Source: JALZUV01 sp964654855 (GTDB lineage: Bacteria > Pseudomonadota > Alphaproteobacteria > Rickettsiales > JALZUV01). Taken from it: 64,000 bases of DNA. The notes below the pieces were generated by a model. That model had not been told where the DNA came from. It did no database searches and saw only the letters and a program-made list of their open reading frames with translations. Made by a program: the position numbers and the translations under genes. Within the stretch, counting starts at the first letter, position 1. Each line of letters opens with the position of its first letter. Below are positions 32,486 to 41,766 of this stretch, piece by piece. The stretch lies in assembly GCA_964654855.1 (NCBI GenBank), contig CAZZJS010000003.1, forward strand, positions 1 through 64,000, given 5' to 3'.

Positions 32486-34137
32486 CGCGTTATATCTTCA
32501 TTACTGGCGGTGTGGTTTCCTCATTAGGGAAGGGGTTGGCTTCGGCAAGTTTAGGGGCCTTATTACAGGCACGTGGGTATAAGGTTCGTCTTCGTAAGCT
32601 CGATCCCTATTTGAATGTCGATCCGGGTACGATGTCGCCGATCCAGCATGGTGAAGTATTTGTGACCGAAGATGGTGCTGAAACCGATTTGGATCTTGGT
32701 CATTATGAGCGTTTTACGGGCGTTGATGCGAAAAAGACCGATAATGTGACGACAGGTCGTATTTATTCGACCTTACTGGGTAAAGAGCGTCGAGGAGATT
32801 ATCTCGGCGGAACAGTGCAAGTGATTCCGCATGTTACGGATTTGATTAAAGATTTTGTGTTGAATGATACGGGTGATGAAGATTTTGTTTTATGCGAAAT
32901 CGGTGGAACTGTCGGCGATATTGAAGGTTTGCCGTTTTTCGAAGCGATTCGCCAATTAGGCTATGAAATGGGGCGCGATAAGTGCTTATTCATGCATCTT
33001 ACATTGATTCCTTATATTGCTGCGGCAGGTGAGTTGAAGACCAAGCCAACACAGCACTCAGTAAAAGAGTTGCGTTCGATTGGTATTACTCCGGATATCC
33101 TGCTTTGCCGTTCTGACCGCGAAGTTCCAGCATCAGATCGTCGTAAGATTGCGCTCTTCTGTAACTTACCTGAAGAGAATGTAATTGAAGCGCGTGATGT
33201 GTCTTCGATTTATGAAGTGCCTCTGCGCTATCATGAAGAAGGGTTGGATGGCCGAATTCTAAGCCACTTTAATCTCCCACATGATACTTCACCAGATTTA
33301 GAGCAATGGGAAGATTTATCGGAGCGTAACCAGAATCCGCAAGCGGAAGTGAATGTTGCTGTGATTGGTAAGTATACGGGTATTGGCGATGCATATAAAT
33401 CGATTGCTGAGGCATTGGACCATGCTGGTATGGCGCATCGCTCAAAAGTGAATGTTGAGATTATCGATGCTAAAGGTTTTGAGAAGAATGATCTGGATAA
33501 AGTGTTTGCAAATAAAGACGCTATTTTAGTTCCAGGTGGTTTTGGTGATCGTGGCATTACCGGCAAAATTGCCGCCATTAAATATGCACGTGAAAATAAG
33601 ATTCCTTATTTTGGTATTTGCCTTGGTATGCAGCTGGCAACCATTGAAATGACTCGTAATATGGTTGGCATTGAGAATTGTGGTTCTAGCGAATTTAGTG
33701 ATTATGAAGGTACTGATGATCGTGGCCCACTTGTTGGTTTGATGACCGAATGGACACGTGAAGGCGTGAAAGAGCGTCGTTCTAACGAAAGTGATCTTGG
33801 TGGAACCATGCGTTTAGGTGCGTATGATTGCGTGCTATCTGAAGGCACTAAGGCTCATGCAGCTTACGACGAAGAGAACATTTCGGAGCGTCATCGCCAT
33901 CGTTATGAAGTGAATAACCAATATTTAGCAGATTTGGAAAGGGCTGGCGCGATATTCTCAGGCATGTCGCCAAGTGGTCAATTGCCAGAAATTATCGAAT
34001 TGAAGGATCATCCGTGGTTTGTTGGGGTACAATTCCATCCAGAGTTTAAGTCGCGTCCGTTTGCACCGCACCCACTTTTTGCTAGTTTTGTTGAGGCAGC
34101 TTTGGCTTATCGTCAAGAAGTGAAAAAGGCGGCTTAG
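32482..34137 (+). CDS. pyrG: CTP synthase
   Basis: 551 aa. The N-terminal amidoligase domain opens with FITGGVVSSLGKGLASASLGALL and contains KLDPYLNVDPGTMSPIQHGEVFVTEDGAETDLDLGHYERF. The C-terminal glutaminase has the nucleophile Cys in FGICLGMQLA and His-Glu in GVQFHPEFKSRP. It makes CTP from UTP. It is coupled to secG by ATGA. Confidence 0.98.
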   Translation: MTRYIFITGGVVSSLGKGLASASLGALLQARGYKVRLRKLDPYLNVDPGTMSPIQHGEVFVTEDGAETDLDLGHYERFTGVDAKKTDNVTTGRIYSTLLGKERRGDYLGGTVQVIPHVTDLIKDFVLNDTGDEDFVLCEIGGTVGDIEGLPFFEAIRQLGYEMGRDKCLFMHLTLIPYIAAAGELKTKPTQHSVKELRSIGITPDILLCRSDREVPASDRRKIALFCNLPEENVIEARDVSSIYEVPLRYHEEGLDGRILSHFNLPHDTSPDLEQWEDLSERNQNPQAEVNVAVIGKYTGIGDAYKSIAEALDHAGMAHRSKVNVEIIDAKGFEKNDLDKVFANKDAILVPGGFGDRGITGKIAAIKYARENKIPYFGICLGMQLATIEMTRNMVGIENCGSSEFSDYEGTDDRGPLVGLMTEWTREGVKERRSNESDLGGTMRLGAYDCVLSEGTKAHAAYDEENISERHRHRYEVNNQYLADLERAGAIFSGMSPSGQLPEIIELKDHPWFVGVQFHPEFKSRPFAPHPLFASFVEAALAYRQEVKKAA

Positions 34138-34141
34138 TCAG

Positions 34142-34561
34142 ATGAAAGTAGCGTTTGGTATTTTACTTCTCTTTGTTGCACTCAGCGCCTATGCAGCGGA
34201 TTATACAGCGGGTACGAAATGCCCTACTAAAGTGAATCATGAGCCATTGGCGAATCTAGAGTATGAGGCAGGTAAAACAGCTTCTGGCTATGCGGTGGCA
34301 CCAGCGGATGAAATGCCTCCTGTGCTCACTGCTGATGATTTTCAAGAAGTGAAGCTACCTCTCGACATTCCTGTAGAGCAATATCTGGATAATGGTAGGG
34401 GTGAAGTGGCGAATGCTAATGAGCGCATTAACCTCAATACGGATCGTATGGAGCTTCGCACAGGTGAAGTGGCAATTAATGCTAAAACAGGTGGTGTGGC
34501 TTTCAATGGCCGCGATATTTCCACAGCGGAACCAACTTTGGCTAATCCAGATTGTTGGTAG
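34142..34561 (+). CDS. Hypothetical exported protein
   Basis: 139 aa. The signal peptide MKVAFGILLLFVALSAYA is followed by a mature protein of about 121 residues with two cysteines (one near the new N-terminus in TKCPTKV, one at the end in NPDCW) that could form a disulfide. The middle (DRMELRTGEVAINAKTGGVAFNGRDIS) is repetitive beta-like. I recognise no family. It lies 4 bases after pyrG and is probably read from the same transcript. Confidence 0.7.
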   Translation: MKVAFGILLLFVALSAYAADYTAGTKCPTKVNHEPLANLEYEAGKTASGYAVAPADEMPPVLTADDFQEVKLPLDIPVEQYLDNGRGEVANANERINLNTDRMELRTGEVAINAKTGGVAFNGRDISTAEPTLANPDCW

Positions 34562-34584
34562 TGCTTGTTTGCCGCTCTTCTTCG

Positions 34585-34613
34585 TTGATTTTTTCAAATA
34601 ATTCACCTATAAA
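34585..34613 (+). promoter_or_regulatory. Sigma-70 promoter of the 17-kDa-antigen-like lipoprotein gene
   Basis: TTGATT (34585-34590), a 17-base spacer and TATAAA (34608-34613), one of the best promoter matches in the window. A strong Shine-Dalgarno GGAGG (34627-34631) follows, 6 bases before the ATG. Confidence 0.65.
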
Positions 34614-34637
34614 ACGCCGCAGATACGGAGGTTTTTT

Positions 34638-35123
34638 ATGCAAAAAGTAATAAGTGGAGCAGTTGCGGTACTATTTTTGGCAGCCTGTCAGCAGCAGGGT
34701 GGTGCAAGTTATCCGACTATTTCAAAAGGTGATTTAGGTGGCATTATTGGTGGTGCAGCAGGAGCAGCTATTGGCTCTCAAATTGGTAATGGAAGCGGCG
34801 GTACGGTTGCGACAGCAACTGGAACATTGCTTGGTGCAGCATTGGGTCGTTCGATTGGTGACTCTTTGGGTAATGCCGATTTAAACTACTATCATCAAGC
34901 ATCACAGGCGGCACTTGAACTAGGCCAACCTGGGCAGTTATTCCCATGGCAGAGTAAAATATCTGGAGTGACAGGAACAGTGACTCCTTCAAGTTACCAT
35001 CAGAATGCGGAAGGTAAATATTGCCGTGAATATACGCAAACCATTACGGTTGGTGGTCGCTTACAGGAAGGTCATGGTGTGGCGTGTCGTCAATCAGATG
35101 GTAGCTGGAAAATTCAAGGTTAA
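34638..35123 (+). CDS. Outer-membrane lipoprotein, 17-kDa surface antigen type
   Basis: 161 aa. The lipoprotein signal ends in FLAAC. A glycine-zipper region (GGIIGGAAGAAIGSQIGNGSGG ... GTLLGAALGRSIGDSLG) and the C-terminal YCREYTQTITVGGRLQEGHGVACRQSDGSWKI match the Rickettsia 17-kDa surface antigen family. Two cysteines in the C-terminal domain may pair. It is likely an outer-membrane lipoprotein of structural role. It has its own promoter; fabI follows 30 bases later. Confidence 0.9.
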   Translation: MQKVISGAVAVLFLAACQQQGGASYPTISKGDLGGIIGGAAGAAIGSQIGNGSGGTVATATGTLLGAALGRSIGDSLGNADLNYYHQASQAALELGQPGQLFPWQSKISGVTGTVTPSSYHQNAEGKYCREYTQTITVGGRLQEGHGVACRQSDGSWKIQG

Positions 35124-35153
35124 GTTAATAGTAAAGCGAATAAAGGTTAAGGC

Positions 35154-35981
35154 ATGTCAGATATAGTAGAGTACCCAAAAGGGGATCTTATGAAGGGCAA
35201 ACGCGGCGTCATTATGGGCGTGGCGAATGATAAGTCACTGGCATGGGGTATTACCTCTCAATTAGCTGCACAAGGTGCTGAAATTGCTTTTACCTATCAA
35301 GGCGAGGCGCTTGAAAAGCGCGTGCGTCCTTTGGCTGACAGTGTCGGTAGCGATATTGTACTGCCTTGTGATGTGACGGATGAAGCGAGCATTGATGCTG
35401 TTTTTTCGGAATTGGAAAAGAAATGGGGTAAACTCGATTTTGTCGTTCATGCTATTGCTTTTGCCGATAAGGAAGAGTTGAAAGGCATGTATGTTGATAC
35501 GTCCCGCGATAATTTTGTGCGTTCGCTTGATATCTCATGCTACTCGTTTACGGCAGTAGCGAATCGTGCTTATAAGCTGATGAAAGATGGCGGCTCTATG
35601 GTGAGCTTGAGCTATCTAGGGGCAGAGCGTGTGGTACCACATTATAATGTAATGGGTGTAGCGAAAGCAGCTCTAGAAGCTTCTATTCGCTACCTAGCGA
35701 TGGATCTGGGTAAGTTTAACATCCGTGTGAACTCTATTTCAGCTGGGCCCGTTAAAACTTTAGCAGCATCCGGCATTGGTGATTTTCGTTATATTTTGAA
35801 ATGGAATGAATATAACTCGCCGCTCGGTCGTAATACTACGCTACCTGATGTGGGTGGCTCAGCGCTTTATTTGCTATCAGATTTAGGTGCGGGTACGACA
35901 GGCGAAAACCTCCATGTCGATAGTGGTTACCACGTAGTGGGTATGAAGCGAACGGATGCGCCAGACCTCGGCGCACTTTAG
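35154..35981 (+). CDS. fabI: Enoyl-[acyl-carrier-protein] reductase (NADH)
   Basis: 275 aa short-chain dehydrogenase fold of the FabI class. The N-terminal GVIMGVANDKSLAWGI is the FabI-type nucleotide site. The catalytic Tyr and Lys lie in SYLGAERVVPHYNVMGVAKAAL, followed by VRVNSISAGPVKTLAASGI. It carries out the last reduction in each fatty-acid elongation round. An internal ATG before KGKRGVIMG is a possible shorter start, but AAGG precedes the longer one. Confidence 0.95.
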   Translation: MSDIVEYPKGDLMKGKRGVIMGVANDKSLAWGITSQLAAQGAEIAFTYQGEALEKRVRPLADSVGSDIVLPCDVTDEASIDAVFSELEKKWGKLDFVVHAIAFADKEELKGMYVDTSRDNFVRSLDISCYSFTAVANRAYKLMKDGGSMVSLSYLGAERVVPHYNVMGVAKAALEASIRYLAMDLGKFNIRVNSISAGPVKTLAASGIGDFRYILKWNEYNSPLGRNTTLPDVGGSALYLLSDLGAGTTGENLHVDSGYHVVGMKRTDAPDLGAL

Positions 35982-35986
35982 CGCTT

Positions 35987-37060
35987 ATGTATAATTCATT
36001 CGGAAACCTCTTCCGTTTTACCACATGGGGTGAGTCTCATGGAAAGGCAATTGGTTGTGTAGTCGATGGTTGCCCAGCGGGGATTGAGCTGTCAGAAGCC
36101 GATATTCAACCTTATCTTGATAAGCGCCGTCCGGGGCAATCAAAACATACGACGCAGCGTAAAGAGGCGGATGAAGTAGAGATTCTCTCTGGTGTGTTTG
36201 AGGGTAAAACGACAGGCCACCCAATTAGTTTGATTATTCATAATACAGACCAGAAATCGAAAGATTATGGCGATATTAAGGATAAGTACCGTCCCGGTCA
36301 TGCGGATTACACTTATGATGAAAAATATGGCTTTCGTGATTATCGCGGTGGTGGCCGTTCTTCTGCGCGTGAAACGGCGATGCGTGTAGCAGCGGGGGCA
36401 ATCGCTCGTAAAGTGATTGGCGATATAACGATTCGTGCAGGAATGATCCAAATGGGTGATCAAAAAATTGATGAAAATGCCTATGACTGGTCGCAAGTGA
36501 ATCAAAATGACTTTTTCTGCCCGAATGCAGCAATGGCTGAGAAATGGTCAGATGATTTGAAGACGATTCGTAAGCAAGGTAGCTCGATCGGTGCGGTTAT
36601 CGAAGTGCAAGCGGATAATGTGCCTGTGGGGCTAGGTGAGCCGGTTTATAAAAAATTGGATACTGAGCTTACTGCTGCCATGATGAGCATTAACGCCGTT
36701 AAAGGTGCCGAAATAGGTGATGGGTTTGCTTCTGCAGCTTTACGTGGTGAAGAGAATGCAGATGAAATTCGTATGGAAAATGGGCAAGTGAAATTCACTA
36801 GTAACCATTCTGGTGGTGTGCTTGGAGGAATTTCGAGTGGGCAGCCTATTGTGGTGCGGTTTGCCATTAAACCGACTAGTTCGATTCTTACACCTGTTAA
36901 AACTATTGATGCAAAAGGTCAGGAAACAGAAATTCAAACAAAAGGACGACATGATCCTTGTGTTGGTATTCGTGCGGTTCCTGTTGGAGAAGCAATGATG
37001 GCATGTGTTTTAGCCGACCATCTATTAATGCATCGCACCCGTCAGAAATTTGGAGAGTAA
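35987..37060 (+). CDS. aroC: Chorismate synthase
   Basis: 357 aa FMN-dependent enzyme making chorismate from EPSP. Motifs include GNLFRFTTWGESHGKAIGCVVDG, RRPGQSKHTTQRKEADEVEILSGVFEGKTTGHPI, YRPGHADYTYDEKYGFRDYRGGGRSSARETAMRVAAGAIA and GRHDPCVGIRAVPVGEAM. It starts 5 bases after fabI, so they are co-transcribed. Confidence 0.97.
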   Translation: MYNSFGNLFRFTTWGESHGKAIGCVVDGCPAGIELSEADIQPYLDKRRPGQSKHTTQRKEADEVEILSGVFEGKTTGHPISLIIHNTDQKSKDYGDIKDKYRPGHADYTYDEKYGFRDYRGGGRSSARETAMRVAAGAIARKVIGDITIRAGMIQMGDQKIDENAYDWSQVNQNDFFCPNAAMAEKWSDDLKTIRKQGSSIGAVIEVQADNVPVGLGEPVYKKLDTELTAAMMSINAVKGAEIGDGFASAALRGEENADEIRMENGQVKFTSNHSGGVLGGISSGQPIVVRFAIKPTSSILTPVKTIDAKGQETEIQTKGRHDPCVGIRAVPVGEAMMACVLADHLLMHRTRQKFGE

Positions 37061-37061
37061 C

Positions 37062-39074
37062 ATGATTCGTAAGTTTTTTACCTTTATTGGAAGTGTCCTA
37101 TTAATTCTTTTATTGGCGGTTATTGTGTTGCCATTTCTGATTCCTGTTGAGAATTATCGCGAAGATATTCTTAAATTAGTTCAAGATAAAACCGGACGCG
37201 AAGTTGCAATTGAAGGAAAAATAGATCTCACTTTATTGCCAAATATTGCGCTTGAGGTGAATGATATTACCATAGGTAATCCAGAGGGATTTGTGTCCTC
37301 TCATTTCGCTAAGATAGGAACATTACAGCTTAAAATGGCACTTTGGCCATTGCTAAGCAAGCAAGTAGAAGTCAATCATATTGCATTAGATGATTCAGAA
37401 ATTTATTTAGAAGAGGCAGTGGGAGGAAAGAAGAATTGGGAATTTGATACTGCCAAAATTATGAAAACTTCTTCTCAATCTGTTAAAGAGTCTTCTAAAA
37501 CAGATTTTAAGATGAATGTGGATTCTATCTTCATTGAGAACACTAAATTGCATTATATTAAACCAGGTCAGAAATTTAGTACTGAGAAGCTTAATGTCGA
37601 TTATAAGAATAATAAGGCATTAGTTGATTTAGTGCTTAAACATGCGGGTACAAACTATAGTATCAATGTTAATACGCCAGATACAAAAAGCTTATTTGAC
37701 AGTAACCAAACGCCGATGAAGTTGAAAATACGCTCCCCACTTATTCGTGCTGATTTTGAAGGTAAATTAGCTGGAGTGAACCTTTCATCGGGGCAGTTTG
37801 ATGCGAAATTAGATGGCGTATTTGGTGGTAGCTTTACTGGTATTGGTAAAATGAATAGCCGAAAATTTAGCGCAGATTTGAAGAAAGCAAAAATGGGACT
37901 ATTGAGTCTTGAAACGACAGTCGGAGTTTCTGCTACAGGTGATATGGTAGTTAGTTATGATGGTAAAAAACCACATGTAACTACGACCCTAGCAATCCCT
38001 AAAGTGAATCTAGATAAACTTACGAAAAAATCAAAAAAGAAAGCATCTTTCTCATTGGTTACGCCCGCTTATGCGGCAGAAGGTTGGAGCCGTGATGCGG
38101 TTGACTTCTCCTCGCTATACGTAGTGAATGCGGATGCAAAAGTGAGTATCGATACCCTTATTAGTTCAGGCTACACACTAAGTGGCTTTACCTCTAATTT
38201 TAAACTAAATGGCGGTAAGCTAAATATCTCTCGCTTCAGCGCTGGTTTGCTGGGAGGAAAGATTAGTGGTAACGGAACGCTTAATGCGAAAGGTAGTTGG
38301 AATAAGAGCGTTAAATTAGCGAACATCCCCTTTGAAAAACTTGCAGCAAATTATATGGATAATGTGGCATTAACCGGAATGACGAATGGTTCTATCTCAT
38401 TGCGTTCTAATGGTAAATCTATGCATGATTGGATGCATCGCCTTTCTGGTGGTGGCAATTTTACTATTGGTAATGGTGAGATTAAAGGCTTCTCACTCCC
38501 TAAGTTATTTCGTCAAATTATTGGATTGAATGCTCCTAAAACGGTTGCTGCACAAGTGGGTGAGAAAACAAATTTATCTTCAATTAAAACGGCCTTTTCG
38601 GTGGATAAGGGCGTGATACGTTTGCGTGAAGGAACTTTAAAAGGCGATCGTTTAAAGGCGGATGCCAGCGGAACTATTTCTCTCGCAGGTCAAAGCTTGA
38701 ATTTGCTTCTAAAGCCAGAACTTCTTCCGAAAATTGAAGTGAAAGAAGGGGAGGCGGCGCCATCTGGTTTGATGGTTCCGGTCATGGTAAAAGGCTCGTT
38801 CGATAATATTAAAGTAACACCGGATTATGGAAGCACAATTGGCAATATTCTAAAAGATCCGAAGAATATTGAGAAAAAACTTAAAAACTTCAAAAAAGAA
38901 GGAAAAGCAATTGAAGATGCTTTTGAGCCTACTAAAGATGCTATTAAGAAGAATATCAAAGACTTCGAAGATACTAAAGATCCACGAAAGCTTCTAAATA
39001 TTTTAAACGAGTTAGATAAAACTGGAGCAAATCCATTAGGTGGATTAGGTGATTTATTAGGTGGCTCTCGCTAG
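37062..39074 (+). CDS. AsmA-family envelope protein
   Basis: 670 aa from the ATG at 37062, behind TGGAGAG; a TTG 12 bases upstream is rejected. One N-terminal membrane segment (about 5-27) leads to the AsmA pattern LVQDKTGREVAIEGKIDLTLLPNIALEVNDITIGNPEGF and a C-terminal AsmA_2 region (about 440-600; GNFTIGNGEIKGFSLPKLF, LKADASGTISLAGQSLNLLL). A signal-like TPAYAAE appears mid-protein. The Lys-rich tail ends in Gly/Leu repeats. AsmA-like proteins bridge the envelope and are linked to phospholipid transport. Base composition is AT-richer than neighbours. Confidence 0.88.
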   Translation: MIRKFFTFIGSVLLILLLAVIVLPFLIPVENYREDILKLVQDKTGREVAIEGKIDLTLLPNIALEVNDITIGNPEGFVSSHFAKIGTLQLKMALWPLLSKQVEVNHIALDDSEIYLEEAVGGKKNWEFDTAKIMKTSSQSVKESSKTDFKMNVDSIFIENTKLHYIKPGQKFSTEKLNVDYKNNKALVDLVLKHAGTNYSINVNTPDTKSLFDSNQTPMKLKIRSPLIRADFEGKLAGVNLSSGQFDAKLDGVFGGSFTGIGKMNSRKFSADLKKAKMGLLSLETTVGVSATGDMVVSYDGKKPHVTTTLAIPKVNLDKLTKKSKKKASFSLVTPAYAAEGWSRDAVDFSSLYVVNADAKVSIDTLISSGYTLSGFTSNFKLNGGKLNISRFSAGLLGGKISGNGTLNAKGSWNKSVKLANIPFEKLAANYMDNVALTGMTNGSISLRSNGKSMHDWMHRLSGGGNFTIGNGEIKGFSLPKLFRQIIGLNAPKTVAAQVGEKTNLSSIKTAFSVDKGVIRLREGTLKGDRLKADASGTISLAGQSLNLLLKPELLPKIEVKEGEAAPSGLMVPVMVKGSFDNIKVTPDYGSTIGNILKDPKNIEKKLKNFKKEGKAIEDAFEPTKDAIKKNIKDFEDTKDPRKLLNILNELDKTGANPLGGLGDLLGGSR

Positions 39075-39076
39075 CA

Positions 39077-39814
39077 ATGGCTAAGATAAGGCTTGATCAG
39101 TTGCTTGTTGAACGTGGTTTGGTCGATAGTCGCGCGCAGGCACAAAGTATGATTCTGGCGCATAAGGTGATGGATGGTAATAACCAGTTGTTGACGAAAG
39201 CTGGACATCAAATGCACCAAGATGTTGTCATTCGTTTAAAAGAAAAAGAGCATCCATGGGTATCGCGTGGCGGGATGAAGCTTGCCAAAGCATTTGATGA
39301 ATACGAGATTGACCCAACAGGGCAGGTGATTGTGGATGTTGGATCTTCAACCGGCGGATTTACGGATGTGTTGCTGACGAAGGGTGCCGTAAAGGTCTAT
39401 GCGGTTGATGTGGGTTACGGTCAGTTGCACGAGAAACTGCGCCAAGATGCACGTGTTATCAATCGCGAGAAAACCAATGCACGCTATTTAACACAAGATG
39501 ACTTTGCTGAACCGCTTGATGGATTGGTGTGTGATGCGAGTTTTATTAGCTTGAAAACTGTGCTTCCTGCTTCGATGGAATGTGTGAAAGCAGGGGGGTG
39601 GATGGCGGCGCTTATCAAACCGCAATTCGAAGTGGGTAAGGATAATGTTGGTAAGGGCGGGGTGGTGAAAGCCCCTCAATTGCATCAGCAGACTTGCGAT
39701 GACATCGCGGCTTGGGTACAAGCGAATGGTTGGGATGTGAAGGGCGTGACCCAAAGCCCCATCACAGGCCCGAAAGGCAATGTCGAATTTTTAATTTATG
39801 CGGTGAAGCAATGA
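39077..39814 (+). CDS. tlyA: TlyA-family rRNA methyltransferase
   Basis: 245 aa. An N-terminal S4 RNA-binding domain (RLDQLLVERGLVDSRAQAQSMI) is followed by an FtsJ-like methyltransferase domain. It contains GGMKLAKAFDEYEI, the SAM loop VDVGSSTGGFTDVLL, VDVGYGQL and LIKPQFEVGK. Members 2'-O-methylate rRNA cytidines; hemolysin activity has also been reported. It starts 2 bases after the AsmA stop and overlaps the next gene as ATGA. Confidence 0.93.
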   Translation: MAKIRLDQLLVERGLVDSRAQAQSMILAHKVMDGNNQLLTKAGHQMHQDVVIRLKEKEHPWVSRGGMKLAKAFDEYEIDPTGQVIVDVGSSTGGFTDVLLTKGAVKVYAVDVGYGQLHEKLRQDARVINREKTNARYLTQDDFAEPLDGLVCDASFISLKTVLPASMECVKAGGWMAALIKPQFEVGKDNVGKGGVVKAPQLHQQTCDDIAAWVQANGWDVKGVTQSPITGPKGNVEFLIYAVKQ

Positions 39815-40599
39815 GCAGTTTTTCAATTTCCGATTACAGCCCGTTTTTGAGTGTATGGACGCTCTATAAGCGCGAGTGCTGGCGCTTTTTGAAAGTGTGG
39901 AATCAAACATTGCTCGCGCCATGCGTGACGACGTTGCTCTTTTTAGCGATTCTAAATTTGGCGCTCGGGGGTTCAACCCGCACAGTTGGCGGCATGCCTT
40001 ATGAACAATTTATTGCGCCGGGTTTGATAATGATGGCAGTGGTGCAAAATGCGTTTGCTAATGCATCATCTTCGCTCATGCTTTCGAAATTCCAAGGCGT
40101 GATTATCGATTTGCTTATGCCTCCCTTTAAAGGCGGAGAGCTTGCGTTGGCGTTGAGTATGGGGGGGGTAACACGTGGTTTGATGGTGGCACTTAGCAGT
40201 GGGGCTGCGCTTTATTTCTTCGTGCCTTTTAGTTTGCATAGTGCCGGTTATGCGATTTATTTTTTGGTGATATCAAGCATGTTCTTGGCGCTACTTGGCT
40301 GTATGACAGGTATCTTTGCGCAGAGTTTTGATCAAATGTCAGCTATCACGAATTATGTCATTACGCCTTTGGCATTTCTTTCGGGTACGTTTTACTCCAT
40401 CCAAAATTTACCCGAATTTTGGCAGAAGGTGAGCCATCTAGATCCATTTTTCTATATGATCGATGGATTCCGTTATGCCATGACAGGTCATTCAGATGGT
40501 GATGTGCAAATGGGTGCTTTGGTGATGCTGGTGCTGACGGTTCTAATGTGGTTCCTCGTGCGTCATGCATTCATCAAGGGGTGGAGGCTGAAATCATGA
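39811..40599 (+). CDS. ABC-2 type transporter permease
   Basis: 262 aa from the ATG at 39811 (MSSFSISDYSPFLSVW). Six hydrophobic segments and the ABC-2 signature near the C-terminus (ITNYVITPLAFLSGTFYSIQNLPEFWQKVSHLDPFFYMIDGFRYAM) match NodJ-like exporters. The substrate is unknown. No ATPase gene is adjacent, so the partner must be elsewhere. The gene overlaps both tlyA and argD by 4 bases. Confidence 0.9.
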   Translation: MSSFSISDYSPFLSVWTLYKRECWRFLKVWNQTLLAPCVTTLLFLAILNLALGGSTRTVGGMPYEQFIAPGLIMMAVVQNAFANASSSLMLSKFQGVIIDLLMPPFKGGELALALSMGGVTRGLMVALSSGAALYFFVPFSLHSAGYAIYFLVISSMFLALLGCMTGIFAQSFDQMSAITNYVITPLAFLSGTFYSIQNLPEFWQKVSHLDPFFYMIDGFRYAMTGHSDGDVQMGALVMLVLTVLMWFLVRHAFIKGWRLKS

Positions 40600-41762
40600 C
40601 GGTATCTCCTGCGATTATGCCGGTCTATCGCCGAGCGGGTATTACGATGGAACGCGGTGAGGGCGTGTATCTGTTTGATGAAACAGGTAAACGTTACCTC
40701 GATTTTGCTGCCGGAATTGCGGTAAATGCACTTGGACATAGCCATCCACGATTGGTTGAGGCGTTGCAATCTCAGGCAGGTAAACTCTGGCATTGTTCCA
40801 ATTTATTTGTGAATGCGGGGCTGATTGAATTTTCAGAAAAATTAACGTCACTCAGCTTTGCGGATGCAATTTTCTGTTGTTCTTCAGGAGCGGAGGCTGT
40901 TGAATCCGCGATTAAGTTTATCCGTCGTTATCACCATGTGAAAGAGACGGGCCGCACCAAAATTATTGTCGCCGATGGCGGTTTTCATGGCCGTACTTTA
41001 GGTGCGCTTTCGGCGGGAAGTAATCCGCGTGTGCAGGAATCCTATCATCCGTTACTTGAAGGATTTGAGACGGTTGCCTTTGATGATATTGCCGCACTCG
41101 AAGCGGCGATGGATGAAGATGCAGCCGCGATTATGCTAGAGCCCGTGCAGGGTGAGGGCGGGGTGCGTCCACATAGTAAAGCTTACCTGCAGCGCGCACG
41201 TGAGTTGGCGACAGAGTATGGGGCGTTATTGTTCTTCGATGAAGTGCAATGCGGAACAGGGCGTTTGGGAACGCTCTTTGCCTATGAATATTACGATGTC
41301 GTGCCAGATGTGGTGACGATTGGTAAAGGTATCGGTAGTGGCTTTCCGGTGGCGGCAGTTTTAGCAACGCAAAGTATTTCCGATACGATGACACCAGGTT
41401 GCCATGGCTCCACTTATGGCAGTAATCCGTTGGCGATGGCCGTTGGTACTGTGGTGTTGGAAGAGATTACGCATAATAATGTGCTGGGTATGTCGCAGCG
41501 TATGGGTAAGCGGCTGAAAGCGAAATTGCAGGGGCTGGTGAAGCAGTTTCCAGATCAGTTAGAAGAAGTACGTGGGCTTGGTTTGATGCTTGGGCTGGTA
41601 ACAAAAACCTCGGCTTACGAATTGAACGAGAAATTGCGTGATGCAGGGCTATTACTTGCACCGGCGGGCGATTCTGTGTTACGGGTGGTGCCGCCTCTGA
41701 TTATCGATGAATCGCATATTGATGAGGCGATTCAACTGATTGCCGAAAATTTGAAAGACTAG
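40596..41762 (+). CDS. argD: Acetylornithine aminotransferase
   Basis: 388 aa class III PLP aminotransferase, from the ATG at 40596 behind GTGGAGG. Motifs are YLDFAAGIAVNALGHSHP, SSGAEAVESAIKFIRRYH, GGFHGRTLGALSA, LFFDEVQCGTGRLGTLFAYE (cofactor Asp), TIGKGIGSGFPVAAVL (Schiff-base Lys) and GSTYGSNPLAMA. It makes N-acetylornithine in arginine synthesis and may serve succinyl-DAP. It is followed 4 bases later by argF. Confidence 0.95.
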   Translation: MTVSPAIMPVYRRAGITMERGEGVYLFDETGKRYLDFAAGIAVNALGHSHPRLVEALQSQAGKLWHCSNLFVNAGLIEFSEKLTSLSFADAIFCCSSGAEAVESAIKFIRRYHHVKETGRTKIIVADGGFHGRTLGALSAGSNPRVQESYHPLLEGFETVAFDDIAALEAAMDEDAAAIMLEPVQGEGGVRPHSKAYLQRARELATEYGALLFFDEVQCGTGRLGTLFAYEYYDVVPDVVTIGKGIGSGFPVAAVLATQSISDTMTPGCHGSTYGSNPLAMAVGTVVLEEITHNNVLGMSQRMGKRLKAKLQGLVKQFPDQLEEVRGLGLMLGLVTKTSAYELNEKLRDAGLLLAPAGDSVLRVVPPLIIDESHIDEAIQLIAENLKD

Positions 41763-41766
41763 CCCC

